A stretch of 9,742 nucleotides of DNA from an uncultured Coriobacteriaceae bacterium (GTDB lineage Bacteria > Actinomycetota > Coriobacteriia > Coriobacteriales > Atopobiaceae): the NCBI GenBank assembly GCA_900551595.1, contig URWR01000050.1:1-9742 (forward strand). Reading direction: 5' to 3'. The notes beneath the pieces were generated by a model, which saw only the letters and a list, made by a program, of their open reading frames with translations, ran no database searches and was not told where the DNA came from. The first letter of the stretch is position 1. Each line of letters opens with the position of its first letter. The position numbers and the translations under genes are program-made. Below, in pieces: positions 1 through 6,421 of the stretch.

Positions 1-655
1 AAAGTGGGCACGGTGCGCCCCGGGTATGGCCGCCCGCGGGAGCCATATCGGGCATTAAACCAATTGCAGCAACATATGCAACCAGAAGCACAATGCGAAC
101 AATCGCCTCAACAAGATTCCACGCAATGGCATTGTTTGCCTCGTAAGGACCTATCAACAGATTGGAAACTGCAACTGGAAGCGCCACAAACAGACCAATG
201 CCGAGTACAACTCCCAAAATAATAGAAAGCAGCATGCCTGCGCTTTCTGACATCCCCTCATCTGAAGGGTTGGCAACGGGAGCCACATCGCCTTTATCAG
301 CACTAGCCTCCTCGATATAGACCGTCCCCTTGCACTTATCTGCCCAGGACAGCCCATTCTCGTCGTAAGCATGATCGGCGGCAATGCTCATAGCTTTAAA
401 TGAAAGGATCATCGATTCGGCGAATGAGACGCAGCCACGTACGATTGGCACGCGTCGATACCATGCTTTTGCACGCGAGCCATCCGCTGCTCCGGGAATC
501 TCATGTTCCTCAACATAGATGGATCCATTTGGCTCGCGCACTGCCACAGCCCAGCTCAGTTTGCCGCGCATCATAACACCCTCAGTGAGCGCAGAACCAC
601 CAATATGAGTCTGGAATAATTCGCCTTCTTCGGCGATTCCTTCATGCTGTGACAT
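1..655 (-). CDS. DUF1385 family (YqhQ-like) membrane protein, partial at left edge
   Basis: The gene is open to the window edge, so only the first 218 codons are seen. The ATG at 655-653 has a GAGAGGA ribosome binding site about 5-10 nt upstream. The N-terminal block carries the DUF1385 signature: IGGSALTEGVMMRG (residues 18-31), WAVAVREPNGSI (35-46) and, after a short gap, RRVPIVRGCVSFAESM (67-82). Two hydrophobic segments follow, at about 140-168 and 178-201. YqhQ-like proteins are integral membrane proteins of unknown biochemical role. In many Gram-positive genomes the gene lies just downstream of rpmE and before prmC/prfA, as its position after rpmE suggests here. The last ~15 residues in the window (after GLMPD, residue 203) do not match the family: a conserved sequence like DIRRVFxYHGAEHK is expected, and the DNA there is unusually GC-rich. 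This may be a sequence error at a contig end or a real divergence. The family call is firm; the end is doubtful. Confidence 0.85.
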   Translation of the reverse strand, partial: MSQHEGIAEEGELFQTHIGGSALTEGVMMRGKLSWAVAVREPNGSIYVEEHEIPGAADGSRAKAWYRRVPIVRGCVSFAESMILSFKAMSIAADHAYDENGLSWADKCKGTVYIEEASADKGDVAPVANPSDEGMSESAGMLLSIILGVVLGIGLFVALPVAVSNLLIGPYEANNAIAWNLVEAIVRIVLLVAYVAAIGLMPDMAPAGGHTRGAPCPL

Positions 656-731
656 GTACGTCCTCTCGGCCAACCAACTCTTTACTCGCTTCACACGCAA
701 ACAAAACGTGCACTAACGAGGAATAAAGAGA

Positions 732-763
732 AGAGCGCCTTGCGAACTATCGCAAAGCGCTCT
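732..763 (-). terminator. Rho-independent terminator of rpmE
   Basis: A 13-bp stem (732-744 with 751-763) closes a 6-nt loop. On the minus-strand transcript every position pairs, including one G-U; on the plus strand the same position is a C-A mismatch, which favours the minus orientation. The minus transcript continues into a U-rich run (TTCTCTTTATT). It lies 33 nt past the rpmE stop and before the DUF1385 start, so much of the rpmE message should end here. Confidence 0.8.
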
Positions 764-796
764 GTTACGTAATACGTTGTGCTTACGCAAACTGCA

Positions 797-1210
797 TTAC
801 TCAGCAGCTGTCTCGGTCTGCTCCTCAGCAGCGGGCTCCTCAGCAGCCTGCTTAACAGCCTCGGCCTCAGCCTTCTTAGCATACTCAGCAGCACGCTTTG
901 CCTTCTCAGCAGCCTTAGCCTCACGAGCAGCCTTCTTAGCAGCAGCTTCCTCAGCAGCCTTGGCGGCACGTGCAGCCTTGGCCTCTTCAGCCTTCTTAAG
1001 CTGTGCAGCAGCAGCTCCACCGAACTTATCAGCAAAGCGCTGAACGCGTCCACCGGTGTCAACGAGCTTCTGCTGGCCCGTGTAGAACGGGTGGCACTTG
1101 TCGCAGAGGTCAACCCTCAGCTCGCTCTTGGTGGAGTGGGTCTTCCAGGTGTTGCCACAGGTGCAGCGTACGGTGCACTCCACGTAGTCGGGATGGATAC
1201 CCTTCTTCAT
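797..1210 (-). CDS. rpmE: Ribosomal protein bL31 (zinc-binding, C+ type) with long Ala/Lys/Glu tail
   Basis: Large-subunit ribosomal protein L31, 137 aa. Residues 1-67 are the standard protein: MKKGIHPDY start, zinc ligands C16, C18, C36 and C39 (CTC and CDKC), then [20 protein letters not shown]. This is the zinc-binding C+ form, usually expressed when zinc is sufficient. Standard bL31 is about 65-90 aa. Here about 70 extra residues, almost only A, K, E and R, form a predicted continuous charged helix ending in an acidic stretch ([14 protein letters not shown]). The DNA for the tail is a degenerate run of gcagcc/cagcag-type units. The start has a strong GAAGGAG site 7-8 nt upstream. A structured leader precedes the gene and a terminator follows it. 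Tails of this kind are a lineage trait of some Actinobacteria in my recollection; their function is unknown to me. Confidence 0.95.
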   Translation of the reverse strand: MKKGIHPDYVECTVRCTCGNTWKTHSTKSELRVDLCDKCHPFYTGQQKLVDTGGRVQRFADKFGGAAAAQLKKAEEAKAARAAKAAEEAAAKKAAREAKAAEKAKRAAEYAKKAEAEAVKQAAEEPAAEEQTETAAE

Positions 1211-1229
1211 AGCAGGACTCCTTCGTTAG

Positions 1230-1276
1230 GTCCTGGTTTCCGACCAGGACAGGGGTTGCCCTGGAATTGCCAGGGC
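1230..1276 (-). promoter_or_regulatory. Structured rpmE leader RNA: two tandem hairpins (candidate L31 autoregulatory leader)
   Basis: Between the rpmE promoter and its ribosome binding site, two perfect hairpins stand 7 nt apart: 1230-1237 pairs with 1243-1250 (8 bp, 5-nt loop), and 1258-1264 pairs with 1270-1276 (7 bp, 5-nt loop). The arms share the core CCTGG/CCAGG, so alternative pairings exist: 1250-1254 with 1259-1263, and the nested set 1232-1236 with 1270-1274 plus 1244-1248 with 1260-1264. Neither hairpin is followed by a U-tract, so they are not ordinary terminators. Ribosomal leader motifs in front of L31 genes, including one named for Coriobacteria, have been described; whether this is that motif needs a covariance-model search. 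A role in L31 feedback on translation is inference. Confidence 0.6.
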
Positions 1277-1290
1277 TCACAAGCTGTTGA

Positions 1291-1319
1291 ATGTTATCAC
1301 AGGAAACGTATTTCGTCAC
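1291..1319 (-). promoter_or_regulatory. rpmE: Candidate sigma70-type promoter of rpmE
   Basis: On the minus strand, GTGACG (1319-1314) and TAACAT (1296-1291) are separated by exactly 17 nt, and a TGn extended -10 motif precedes TAACAT. Each hexamer matches consensus at about four of six positions. Transcription would begin near 1284, just upstream of the two leader hairpins. By eye only. Confidence 0.4.
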
Positions 1320-1384
1320 CCGCATACATGAGTATTCACGCAGGGTACACGTTCTGGTGATCAAACCGTTTATTGCGCGCCCTT

Positions 1385-1412
1385 TTTACGTATGCTTCTT
1401 TTAAAGTATGAG
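1385..1412 (+). promoter_or_regulatory. coaX: Candidate sigma70-type promoter of coaX
   Basis: TTTACG (1385-1390) and TATGAG (1407-1412) are spaced by 16 nt, each matching consensus at about four of six positions. A start near 1419 would give a leader of about 50 nt containing the inverted repeat at 1427-1443. It is divergent from the rpmE promoter. Weak, by-eye prediction. Confidence 0.3.
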
Positions 1413-1426
1413 GCAGTAGGCATCCT

Positions 1427-1443
1427 CTTCATTACAAATGAAG
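1427..1443. repeat. 7-bp inverted repeat upstream of coaX
   Basis: CTTCATT and AATGAAG are perfect inverted copies around a 3-nt centre (ACA). The repeat ends 25 nt before the coaX ATG, between the candidate promoter and the AAAGG ribosome binding site at 1455-1459. It may be an operator or a small mRNA hairpin. There is no U-tract directly behind it, so a terminator is unlikely. Confidence 0.45.
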
Positions 1444-1468
1444 TGCTTTTATAGAAAGGCTCTTTGTC

Positions 1469-2293
1469 ATGTTTCTCGCAGTTGATGTGGGCAATAGTCA
1501 AACAACCCTGGGTTTGTTTGAGGATGGCGCATCCGAAAGCACACCGTGCCGCCAATGGCGCATGGCAACCGATACAACCGACACTGCCGACGAACTCCAT
1601 GAGCGCTTGTTTGGCTATTTTCTCATGTTGGGCCTGAGTCTTGATATGGTGAGCGATGTTGCCATTGCCTCAGTTGTCCCTGTTCTTTCACTTGAATGGC
1701 AGCGCATGATGCGCGTTGTTTTGGGCACCGAACCTCTCATGATCAACGCATGGCGCGATTGCGGCATTACCGTTGCCATGCCCAACCCCCACGAAGTGGG
1801 TGCCGACCGTATTGCAAATGCTCTCGCAGCTCGCGATACCTATGGTGCACCGGTTATTGTTGTTGATTTTGGCACGGCAACCAATATTGACGTTGTCGAT
1901 AAAAACGGTGATTTTCGTGGTGGCGCCATTATGCCCGGCCTCATGCTCTCGGCAAACTCGCTCTTCTCAAAGGCAGCAAAACTGGCCAGCGTTCCGTTGG
2001 TAGTGCCAGAGCATGCGCTCGGAGAAACGACTGAACATGCCGTGCAATCAGGCATAGTTATTGGTGCTGCTGCACAGGCAGAAGGACTTGTTGCACGCAT
2101 TCAGCAAGAGCTTGCCCAAGAATCACCAGATGGCAAAGCTGCCATAGTAGTTGGCACCGGTGGATTAGCACAGCTCATCTCTGAAGCAACCGATATCTTC
2201 GACGTGGTTGATCCTGATCTCACTATCCGAGGGATCTATGAGATCTGGCGTCATAGAGCTACCAAGCGAGCCCAACGCATCCAGTCTGCTTAA
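1469..2293 (+). CDS. coaX: Type III pantothenate kinase
   Basis: Phosphorylates pantothenate with ATP to 4'-phosphopantothenate, the first and committed step of coenzyme A synthesis; cytosolic. The 274-aa protein is close to the usual 250-270 aa of type III kinases and shows their ASKHA-fold motifs: the phosphate-1 loop FLAVDVGNSQTTLGLF (2-17); the GADR motif at 111-114, with D113 matching the catalytic Asp of the family; the phosphate-2 motif DFGTATNID at 133-141 (usually DFGTATT, so N for T at position 139); then GGAIMPGL and VQSGIVIGAAAQ. Type III kinases are not inhibited by CoA and need a monovalent cation. The ATG is preceded by AAAGG (1455-1459). The stop lies inside the stop of the convergent birA gene (TTAA). 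In many bacteria coaX and birA are neighbours, often codirectional; here they face each other. Confidence 0.95.
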   Translation: MFLAVDVGNSQTTLGLFEDGASESTPCRQWRMATDTTDTADELHERLFGYFLMLGLSLDMVSDVAIASVVPVLSLEWQRMMRVVLGTEPLMINAWRDCGITVAMPNPHEVGADRIANALAARDTYGAPVIVVDFGTATNIDVVDKNGDFRGGAIMPGLMLSANSLFSKAAKLASVPLVVPEHALGETTEHAVQSGIVIGAAAQAEGLVARIQQELAQESPDGKAAIVVGTGGLAQLISEATDIFDVVDPDLTIRGIYEIWRHRATKRAQRIQSA

Positions 2294-3123
2294 TCGCTCG
2301 CAACCCGACGCAATGAAGCCTGTTCTGCAGAGATTGTTACCTCTTCGCCGTCTTGGGTAACGAGTATGGCTCGTCCCCATACATCCATACCCGCAAAGAC
2401 ACCCGTCGCCATGCTGCGCCCATCAGGTAAAACTGCATCCATCACCTGTCCGACAGCAGGCATAGCATCGAAGTACTCATCAAGAATAGTGGCAAGCGGC
2501 CCAGCTACAGTACGCCCCGCCATTGACTGCTCCCACTGTTTTGCTCGTCTTACAATGGCATCACGTATGGTGGTAGCAAGCTGCTCAAAGTCGGGTACTT
2601 GTTCCACATGATCGGAGAGAAAAGCCGGCGTAAGTGGACGCTGAGAGCCGTCAAATTCCTCGAGAACTGCTCGACGAACTTCCTGTTGTGGCGCAATGTT
2701 TACGCCAATACCACAGACGGCAAATACACCCTTTTCACCATACCCCGCCTCAACGAGAATACCAGCGAGTTTTTGATCGGCAATAACTATATCGTTTGGC
2801 CACTTAATGCCAGCTTCAGCCACTCCCAAAGAGCGGAGAGCATCTACGGCACCAAGCGCACATGCCGCTGGGAGCCCCATAAGCATTTGCATTGACACCT
2901 GAGGGCGCAAAAGAACCGATAGATACAGCCCTCCCGTTGGCGAATGCCACAGGTGGCCACGTCTGCCACGTCCCTCTGTCTGTGCATGTGCCGCAAGAGC
3001 GGTGCCAGCCTCAGCGCCCTCTTGTCCGAGCTTGCGCACTTCGTCATTGGTTGATCCAACGACATCACAGAAAGTAATTGGAGGCAGGTCCTGCGCCATG
3101 TTTTCTGAATTCATCATTGCCAT
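2290..3123 (-). CDS. birA: Biotin--[acetyl-CoA-carboxylase] ligase, monofunctional (no HTH)
   Basis: Activates biotin with ATP to biotinyl-5'-AMP and transfers it to the biotin carrier protein of acyl-CoA carboxylases; cytosolic. The 277-aa protein starts directly with the catalytic domain (FCDVVGSTNDEV, residues 18-29), so it lacks the N-terminal winged-helix repressor domain of E. coli BirA and should not repress biotin genes. Motifs: GRGRRGHLWHSP at 51-62 (adenylate-binding loop), KWPND at 107-111, KLAGIL at 118-123, GIGVN at 138-142, then a C-terminal SH3-like domain (about 225-277, including GRSMATGVFAGMDVWG). The first ATG (3123) is used here; Met3 (3117-3115) forms an ATGA with the folP-folK stop and is an equally good start. 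Either way translation is probably coupled to folP-folK. No terminator separates its end from convergent coaX. Confidence 0.93.
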   Translation of the reverse strand: MAMMNSENMAQDLPPITFCDVVGSTNDEVRKLGQEGAEAGTALAAHAQTEGRGRRGHLWHSPTGGLYLSVLLRPQVSMQMLMGLPAACALGAVDALRSLGVAEAGIKWPNDIVIADQKLAGILVEAGYGEKGVFAVCGIGVNIAPQQEVRRAVLEEFDGSQRPLTPAFLSDHVEQVPDFEQLATTIRDAIVRRAKQWEQSMAGRTVAGPLATILDEYFDAMPAVGQVMDAVLPDGRSMATGVFAGMDVWGRAILVTQDGEEVTISAEQASLRRVASD

Positions 3124-4703
3124 TTCACTTCACCAAGATCGGCAAGAACAATGCCCACTCGTTCCTCTTGAGGAGCGATGTGCACACCCGCATGGCTTAA
3201 GAAGCGCGCCGGATCATGCATAAGATCTTCCATCGGCACAAGAATGTAATCGCGCTCACCCAACTTTGGATGAGGCAAGCGAAGACGCCGACCTGCATGG
3301 ATCTCGCCCTCCATCCATGCGAGGTCACAGTCGATTGTTCGAGGACCATGCCCTTCTTCGCCGGGCTTTCTCACACGATCCAACTCATCTTCTACCTGCA
3401 ACAATGAATCGAGCAGTACTAACGGTGCGAGCTCGGTATGGACTTCTACCACACAATTCGCAACCGGTGTTGCAATTCCATATGCTGGCTCGGTTTCATA
3501 GGCATGGCTCACGCCTACAACACAGGTTAATGGGATAGCGTCGATAAGAGCTGTGGCACGCGCAAGATAGCCAAGACGGTCTCCCACGTTTGAGCCGAGC
3601 GAAATAAATGCACGGCGAACATCGGGACACATAACGCTGCGATAGCCATCCAGTGCTTGTGCGACACCCGCCACATCATGGACGCGCAAAATACTTGCTC
3701 CAGCGGCAACAGCACCCAACACTACGCCAGCAGTCGCTGCATCACGCTGAGATGCCTCATGCACACCTGAAACAGCACCTACAAACCGTTTCCGCGAAAC
3801 AGCACACATGACTGGATAGCCCATAGACACCATTTTGGCAGTGGCGCGCTGGATAACCACGTCCTCATCGGCATATTTTCCAAAGCCGGGGCCCGGATCG
3901 ATGCAGATACGAGAGCGATCAACCCCGGCACGCAACAATGTGCGAGCCTGATCGCCAAGGAAGCCCATTACCTGCCGCATGATAGGAGCCGACTCCGGCA
4001 ATGTGAATCGACGGTTACCAGCGAGACGAACGGTAGACGTTGTCGTTGCACGAGCAGCACGACGCATTGCCTCTTCAAGTCCAGGCGCTGATGAAGCCAA
4101 AGATTCCGCACGTGCATGCGCTCCTTCATCGGCTTGTGCAGCGCTTTCCAGAGCCTCAGTTTCTTCCTCATCTGAAGAAGCATCTGTCGTCTGAGACGTA
4201 TTTCTCATTTGTACCGAAGCATCAAGCAAAACGGTCTGACGATGCGCGCCTAAGGAAACTTCGCCAGCATGCATAATCACACAGCCCGCATCTGTTGCGG
4301 CGGCTACAGTAACCATCTCTGGATCGGTGAAACCAGTTACATCGTTAATGATGGATGCTCCAAGACGCACGCACATTTTAGCGACCTCGGGATGACGTGT
4401 ATCGACTGATACACAAGCACCCGCATCTACCAGCGCACGAATAACTGGGACAATTCTGCGAGCTTCCTCCTCTGGACTCACAGCCGAAAAACCCGGACGC
4501 GTGGATTCTCCACCAACATCAATAATGTCTGCACCTGCATCGAGCATATCCAAGCCGTGCGCTATGGCTGCTTCGGTATCAAGATATTCGCCGCCATCTG
4601 AAAATGAATCAGGAGTCACATTCAAAATCCCCATGATTCGAGGGCGCGCAAGCGACAACTCAAATGCGCCACAGTGCCAAGTAGCATAGTTTTCTCGGAG
4701 CAT
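3114..4703 (-). CDS. folP: Bifunctional dihydropteroate synthase / HPPK (FolP-FolK fusion)
   Basis: Two consecutive folate steps in one 529-aa cytosolic protein: HPPK pyrophosphorylates 6-hydroxymethyl-7,8-dihydropterin with ATP, and DHPS joins the product to p-aminobenzoate (the sulfonamide target). DHPS is N-terminal (1-360): MGILNVTPDSFSDGG (24-38), VGGESTRPG (63-71), SVDTRHPEVA (99-108), INDVTG, IDPGPGFGK (268-276), SRKRFVGA (303-310), RVHDV (340-344). HPPK is C-terminal (363-529): AFISLGSNVGDR (365-376), YETEPAYG (402-409), RTIDCDL (455-461, with D458 and D460 for magnesium), LPHPKLGERDYILVP (476-490). About 95 residues lie between the MH at 144-145 and IMRQVMGFL at 241, where typical DHPS has 20-30; the middle (168-215) is Ser/Glu/Ala-rich. 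Start: the ATG at 4703 has GGGAGGG 7 nt upstream; a GTG 11 codons earlier has no such site. The order is synthase-kinase, without folB between them. Confidence 0.93.
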   Translation of the reverse strand: MLRENYATWHCGAFELSLARPRIMGILNVTPDSFSDGGEYLDTEAAIAHGLDMLDAGADIIDVGGESTRPGFSAVSPEEEARRIVPVIRALVDAGACVSVDTRHPEVAKMCVRLGASIINDVTGFTDPEMVTVAAATDAGCVIMHAGEVSLGAHRQTVLLDASVQMRNTSQTTDASSDEEETEALESAAQADEGAHARAESLASSAPGLEEAMRRAARATTTSTVRLAGNRRFTLPESAPIMRQVMGFLGDQARTLLRAGVDRSRICIDPGPGFGKYADEDVVIQRATAKMVSMGYPVMCAVSRKRFVGAVSGVHEASQRDAATAGVVLGAVAAGASILRVHDVAGVAQALDGYRSVMCPDVRRAFISLGSNVGDRLGYLARATALIDAIPLTCVVGVSHAYETEPAYGIATPVANCVVEVHTELAPLVLLDSLLQVEDELDRVRKPGEEGHGPRTIDCDLAWMEGEIHAGRRLRLPHPKLGERDYILVPMEDLMHDPARFLSHAGVHIAPQEERVGIVLADLGEVKWQ

Positions 4704-4842
4704 AGTCCGGCCCTCCCAGCGGCGGCAAGTCACCACCTATTTCAAAAGTTTCAACGCAGCATAGATGGCTTACTCCCCAAATTGTAAACGCTTAGCCACG
4801 TCTCACATGTTCTTATCCAGCTCGTAAGCAGTAAGACAGGTA
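4704..4842. other. Intergenic region between the sirtuin and folP-folK genes
   Basis: Both flanking genes are on the minus strand. The only clear element is the GGGAGGG ribosome binding site of folP-folK just above 4703. A weak promoter-like pair on the minus strand (TTTACA, then TATGCT 19 nt later) could start the folate operon separately. I see no hairpin with a T-tract, so read-through from the sirtuin gene is possible. Confidence 0.35.
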
Positions 4843-5586
4843 CTAAAAGCTAAACGCTCGAGCAATATCGCAAGAGATTATCAAATCTGCCATATCATCT
4901 TGAGGCGTAGGATCTCGATTCACAATAACAAGTTTTGAACCAGAAAAGTAGTGCACAAGACCCGCAGCAGGATAGACCACTAGTGAAGTACCCCCGACAA
5001 TAAGCACGTCGCACGAGGCAATTGCCTCCACTGCACCAGCAAGCACCTGCTCATCGAGAGCTTCTCCATAAAGCACAACATCAGGCTTAATCCGTCCGCC
5101 ACAGTGAGGACAGGAAGGGACTCCTTCAGTAGAAAGAATCCACTCAGCAGAATAAACAGCACCACACTGCTGACATATATTGCGGTGTACGCTTCCGTGA
5201 AGCTCATACACTCGCTGAGAGCCGGCTTTTTGATGAAGGCCATCTATATTTTGCGTTACCACCGCCGATAGCCAGCCTTTTCTCTCCAGTTCTGCAAGCT
5301 TGCGGTGAGCCTGATTAGGCTGTGCATCAGGGGCGATCATACGCGTTCGATAGAAATCAAAAAACTCTTCTGGATGCGTTTCGTAAAACGCATGGCTCAA
5401 CATCGTTTCGGGAGGATAGGCAAAATGTTGGTGATATAAGCCGTCAACACTTCGGAAGTCGGGAATTCCGCTCGCAGTAGATACGCCTGCACCGCCAAAA
5501 AACACTCCGTTATTAGTTGAAGCAACAAGCTTGGAAAGTGTTTCTGCTGCCTCTACTTCATCATCAATACGCTTGCCGTGTCCCAT
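4843..5586 (-). CDS. cobB: NAD-dependent protein deacylase, Sir2 family (sirtuin)
   Basis: Removes acetyl or other acyl groups from protein lysines using NAD+, giving nicotinamide and O-acyl-ADP-ribose; cytosolic. 247 aa, usual for bacterial Sir2. Motifs: GAGVSTASGIPDFRS (32-46, NAD-binding), TQNIDGLHQKAG (111-122), catalytic H130 in YELHGSVHRNIC, zinc ligands C138, C141, C159 and C162, GTSLVVYPAAGL (199-210) and IVNRDPTPQDD (221-231). As far as I recall the Thermotoga maritima Sir2 sequence, this protein resembles that class U enzyme more than E. coli CobB, so the symbol is used loosely. Start: the ATG at 5586 has GAGG 5 nt upstream; a GTG at 5610 in frame, with AGGA 9 nt upstream, would add eight residues. 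Substrates cannot be told from the context. Acetyl-CoA synthetase, a common sirtuin target, is not in the window. Confidence 0.93.
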   Translation of the reverse strand: MGHGKRIDDEVEAAETLSKLVASTNNGVFFGGAGVSTASGIPDFRSVDGLYHQHFAYPPETMLSHAFYETHPEEFFDFYRTRMIAPDAQPNQAHRKLAELERKGWLSAVVTQNIDGLHQKAGSQRVYELHGSVHRNICQQCGAVYSAEWILSTEGVPSCPHCGGRIKPDVVLYGEALDEQVLAGAVEAIASCDVLIVGGTSLVVYPAAGLVHYFSGSKLVIVNRDPTPQDDMADLIISCDIARAFSF

Positions 5587-5736
5587 AACAGCCTCATCCC
5601 CTTGTAACACCCATGATGTTCCTTGCCGTTACCCTTACCCTCAATATCTTGCAAGCCGTTTACCAAGCCAAGACCAGAATGGAATATCAATTCTCTATCG
5701 TTGGGCAGAGCGAACCTCCCAAATCAAGGAGTCCTC
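5587..5736. other. Divergent intergenic region between the sirtuin and YcxB-like genes
   Basis: This must hold promoters for both divergent genes. The plus-strand end has a clear AAGGAG ribosome binding site at 5726-5731. I could not pick convincing -35/-10 pairs by eye (TTTACC ... GAATAT on plus is weak), and I see no strong inverted repeat. Confidence 0.4.
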
Positions 5737-6411
5737 ATGCGCATTCAACCCAATACATCTAAGCAAGGAGAAACTGCTCTTGCCGTTGCAGACTACGCCT
5801 TTGATGAACCGCTCTTCATGACATATCGCATTGTGCGCAATGCTCATCAAATGCGCTTTTATGGTTGGTGTCTTTTCATCGTTGGCCTTCTACTGGATGC
5901 TCTTAGTGTCTACGTGGTGTCTTATCTCGGTATAACACTAGAGTCCTTAGGATTCTGTGCAGTTTCATTTGTTCTTACGGCACTTGGAGTCTATGTTATT
6001 GCCAGTGGCCACCTAGGCCGTGGCGCAAGTAAAGCCGTTTTCGCCGACTTTTTTGGACGGCGCGGCGCTGATATTCACAGCCCTCGGCCTTGGGCATTTC
6101 GAGAGCGTGTAATTGTCGATGAGGAAGGCATTACCATTTGCTATGGTCCCATTGGCGCTCCGGATGACCAGCTACGCATGGTAAGAAAAGCCTGGGGAGA
6201 ATGGGCCTCTGTGCATCTTACCTCTGAGGCTCTTATTGTTCTTTGCAAAGCTAAGACAGGCCCAGCCGCACGCTGGCTCCTTGGTTTTGATTTTGCATAT
6301 TACGATCAAAAACGTAATACCTTTGAAGATGCCGTTATTCCGCTCAACGCGCTTATTGGCACAACGCCACAAGAACTCAGCTCATATATCCAGAGCCATC
6401 TGGCACGCTAG
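5737..6411 (+). CDS. YcxB-like two-TM membrane protein, function unknown
   Basis: 224 aa, starting at the ATG behind a perfect AAGGAG site with 5-nt spacing; longer in-frame starts upstream have no such site. There is a soluble N-terminus (1-40), two adjacent transmembrane segments at about 43-65 and 70-91, then a ~130-residue cytosolic-type domain. The layout, and the C-terminal pattern of a strand block (ERVIVDEEGITICYG), W-x-x-W near 'KAWGEWASVHLTSEALIVL', then 'VIPLNALIGTTPQELSSYI', resembles YcxB-like proteins (PF14317), a widespread family of unknown function. No catalytic motif is apparent. It ends 10 nt from the convergent DUF6382-FHA gene with no visible terminator between them, so opposing transcripts probably overlap at their 3' ends. 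The only plus-strand gene in the right half, it may or may not relate to the secretion-type operon it faces. Confidence 0.7.
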   Translation: MRIQPNTSKQGETALAVADYAFDEPLFMTYRIVRNAHQMRFYGWCLFIVGLLLDALSVYVVSYLGITLESLGFCAVSFVLTALGVYVIASGHLGRGASKAVFADFFGRRGADIHSPRPWAFRERVIVDEEGITICYGPIGAPDDQLRMVRKAWGEWASVHLTSEALIVLCKAKTGPAARWLLGFDFAYYDQKRNTFEDAVIPLNALIGTTPQELSSYIQSHLAR

Positions 6412-6421
6412 TTGTTGCGTC

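Noticed and set aside
800..1010. Direct-repeat array resembling a CRISPR or VNTR
   Set aside because: The units are short, degenerate and in frame with the L31 tail; there are no unique spacers, so this is coding low complexity.
691..1113. Second minus-strand frame over rpmE, rich in Leu and Arg (140 codons)
   Set aside because: It is a frame-shifted reading of the gcagcc-type repeats; the zinc-finger frame of L31 is unmistakable at the same place and the terminator lies inside this frame.
1230..1276. Tandem hairpins read as a double terminator between coaX and rpmE
   Set aside because: Neither hairpin is followed by a T-tract on either strand, and they lie between the rpmE promoter and its ribosome binding site, which fits a leader RNA better.
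779..1360. Long plus-strand reading frame (193 codons), rich in Leu and Ser, opposite rpmE
   Set aside because: It is the antisense shadow of the repetitive Ala/Lys/Glu tail of L31, crosses the L31 zinc domain and the leader hairpins, and has no ribosome binding site.
1840..2100. Minus-strand frame inside coaX (86 codons)
   Set aside because: Lies entirely opposite the coaX phosphate-2 motif region; no start signal and no family.
3979..4194. Plus-strand frame opposite the folP insertion, Ala/Ser-rich
   Set aside because: Shadow of the low-complexity insertion in DHPS; no ribosome binding site and no recognisable family.
4704..4736. GTG start 11 codons upstream of the chosen folP-folK start
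   Set aside because: No ribosome binding site precedes it, and the extension contains the GGGAGGG site that serves the ATG at 4703.
5623..5736. Longer N-terminus for the YcxB-like protein (38 extra residues)
   Set aside because: No ribosome binding site at that ATG, while the internal ATG at 5737 has AAGGAG at ideal distance; the extra sequence is intergenic promoter space.
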